From: Dama dama
Taxonomy: Eukaryota; Chordata; Mammalia; Artiodactyla; Cervidae
Direction of reading: 5' to 3'
NCBI RefSeq assembly: GCF_033118175.1
Contig: NW_026870963.1
Coordinates: forward strand, 1,302,001 to 1,366,000
Length of the DNA stretch: 64,000 nt
The position numbers and the translations under genes were made by a program. The notes below the pieces were generated by a model. The model saw only the letters and a program-made list of their open reading frames with translations. It was not told the origin of the DNA and did no database searches. Position 1 is the stretch's first letter, and each line of letters starts with the position of its first letter. Shown here in pieces: positions 62,691-64,000 of this stretch.

Positions 62691-64000
62691 GAGCTTCAAA
62701 AGGTGTCAAAAAGTAGATGAGCATGAAACGATCTGAAAAATAGGAGGAGCATGAAGCGGTGTTGAAAAACATGAAGCGCCTGAAAAGGTGTGAGAAATAT
62801 GAAGAGCTTCAAATGGTGTCAAAAATATGAGGAGCATGAAACGGTCTGGAAAATACGAGTAGCATGAAACGGTGATCAAAAACATGAAGAGCCTGAAAAG
62901 GTGTGAAAAATATGAAGAGCTTTAAAAGGTGTCAAAATATGAGGAGCATGAAACGTTCTGAAAAATAGGAGGATCATGAAACGGTGTTCAAAAACATGAA
63001 GAGTCTGAAAGGTGTGAAAAATATGAAGAGCCTCAAAAAATGTCAAAAATATAAGGAGTATGAAATGGTCTCAAAAATAGGAGGAGCAAGAAGCGGTGTT
63101 GAAAAACATGAAGAGCCTGAAACCAGTGAAAAATATGAAGAGCTTCAAAAATGTGAAAAATATGAAGAGCTTCAAAAGGTGTGAAAAATATGAAGAGCTT
63201 CAAAAGTTGTCAAAAATGAGATGTGCATGAAACGGACTGAAATATAGAAGGAGCATGAAGTGATGTTGAAAAACATGAAGAGCCTGAAAATGTGTGAAAT
63301 ATAGGAAGTGCTTCAAAAGGTGTCAAAAATATGAGGAGCATGAAACGGTCTGAAAACTAGGAGGAGCATGAAGCGGTGTTGAGAAACATGAAGAGCCTGA
63401 AAAGGTGTGAAAAATATGAAGAGATTCAAAAGGTGTCAGAAATGTGGGGAGCATGAAATGGTCTGAAAAGTAGGAGGAGCATGAAGTGGTTGTGAAAAAC
63501 TTCAAGAGCCTGAAAAGGTGTGCAAAATATGAAGAGCTTCAAAAGGTGTGAAATTCATGAGGAGATGAAACGGTCTGAGAAAGCGGAGGGTCATGAAGCG
63601 GTGTTCAAAAACCTGCATAGGCTGAAAAGGTGTGAAAAATACGAAGAGCTTCAAAAGGTGTCAAAAATATGAGGAGCATGAAACGGTCTGAAAAAGAGGA
63701 GGAGCATGAAGGGGTGTTGAAAAACATGAAGAGCCTGAAAACGTGTGAAAAATATGAAGAGCTTCAAAAATGTGAAAAATATGAAGAGCTTCAAAAGGCG
63801 TGAAAAATACGACGAGCTTCAATAGGTGTCAAAAATGAGATGAACATGAAACGGTCTGAAACATAGGAGGAGAATGAAGCGGTTTTGAAAATCATGAAGA
63901 GCCTGAAAGGGTGTGAAAAATATGGAGAGCTTCAAAAGTTGTGAAAAATATGAAGAGTTTGAAAAGGTGTCAAAAATATGAGGAGCATGAAACGGTCTGA

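Larger units (their letters stand above)
45719..64000 (+). repeat. Satellite array, right arm
   Basis: Same satellite, same orientation and same unit phase as the left arm. It resumes directly after the LINE-1 target-site duplication and runs past the window end; about 160 units are present. Ordinary units fill 45850-47490, 48460-50240, 53730-56340 and 62700-64000. Near 63120-63215 and 63740-63830 the C subunit is present three times in a row (core gaaaaatatgaagagctt). No non-satellite DNA is seen in this arm. Confidence 0.97.

Noticed and set aside
62984..63184. 66-codon plus-strand frame rich in K and E, coiled-coil-like
   Set aside because: Pure satellite translation in a stretch where tga and tag triplets fall out of frame; no other support.
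1..64000. CRISPR-like array, because of regular ~28-bp repeats
   Set aside because: There are no unique spacers. Repeats abut directly, all positions belong to the repeat, and the embedded element is a mammalian LINE-1.
1..64000. CENP-B box within the satellite
   Set aside because: The A variant gaaacgggctg contains CGGG, but no TTCG lies at the required distance upstream. I saw no match to the conserved core by eye; a motif scan would settle it.

Overview
The window is almost entirely one AT-rich tandem satellite array, interrupted once by a 5'-truncated LINE-1 retrotransposon. I see no functional protein-coding gene, tRNA, rRNA, CRISPR array or bacterial-type operon. The LINE-1 is of mammalian type. 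Its ORF2 C-terminus and 3' UTR look most like the ruminant (bovine-type) L1 family, judged from memory of that family. The window therefore most likely comes from heterochromatin of a ruminant or related artiodactyl. Chromosomal position (pericentromere, Y or other) cannot be told from the sequence.

The array (1-43915 and 45719-64000) runs in one orientation throughout and continues past both window edges. Its basic unit is about 113 bp and is itself four diverged copies (A, B, C, D) of an ancestral ~28-bp repeat. B carries one extra T, so 28+29+28+28 = 113. On the + strand a hand count of the consensus gives A 49, G 33, C 11, T 20, i.e. about 73% purine and 39% G+C. About 550 units fit in the window. 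I do not recognise this satellite as a named family.

On top of the 113-bp unit lies a patchwork of higher-order repeats. There are 1.75-1.86 kb copies at 1.1-4.7 kb, 2.17 kb at 21.7-24.7 kb, and a nested 1.97/3.94/5.04-5.16 kb complex at 25.9-34.6 kb. A 2.02/2.84 kb set lies at 47.5-53.7 kb, and a nearly identical 2563-bp tandem duplication lies at 57.2-62.2 kb. Short homogeneous runs with periods of 112, 114, 140 and ~225 bp also occur. Some variant blocks recur 17.4 kb and 43.7 kb apart.

The LINE-1 (43931-45705, + strand) holds the C-terminal part of ORF2 with one frameshift, the 3' UTR with a G-rich tract, and a poly(A) tail. It is flanked by 15-bp target-site duplications with one mismatch. 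Uninterrupted paralogues of its insertion site are present at 19.3 kb and 23.1 kb.

The many open frames of 60-250 codons on the minus strand are by-products of the repeat. The purine-rich strand has few TTA, CTA or TCA triplets, so its complement has few stops. They should not be annotated as genes.
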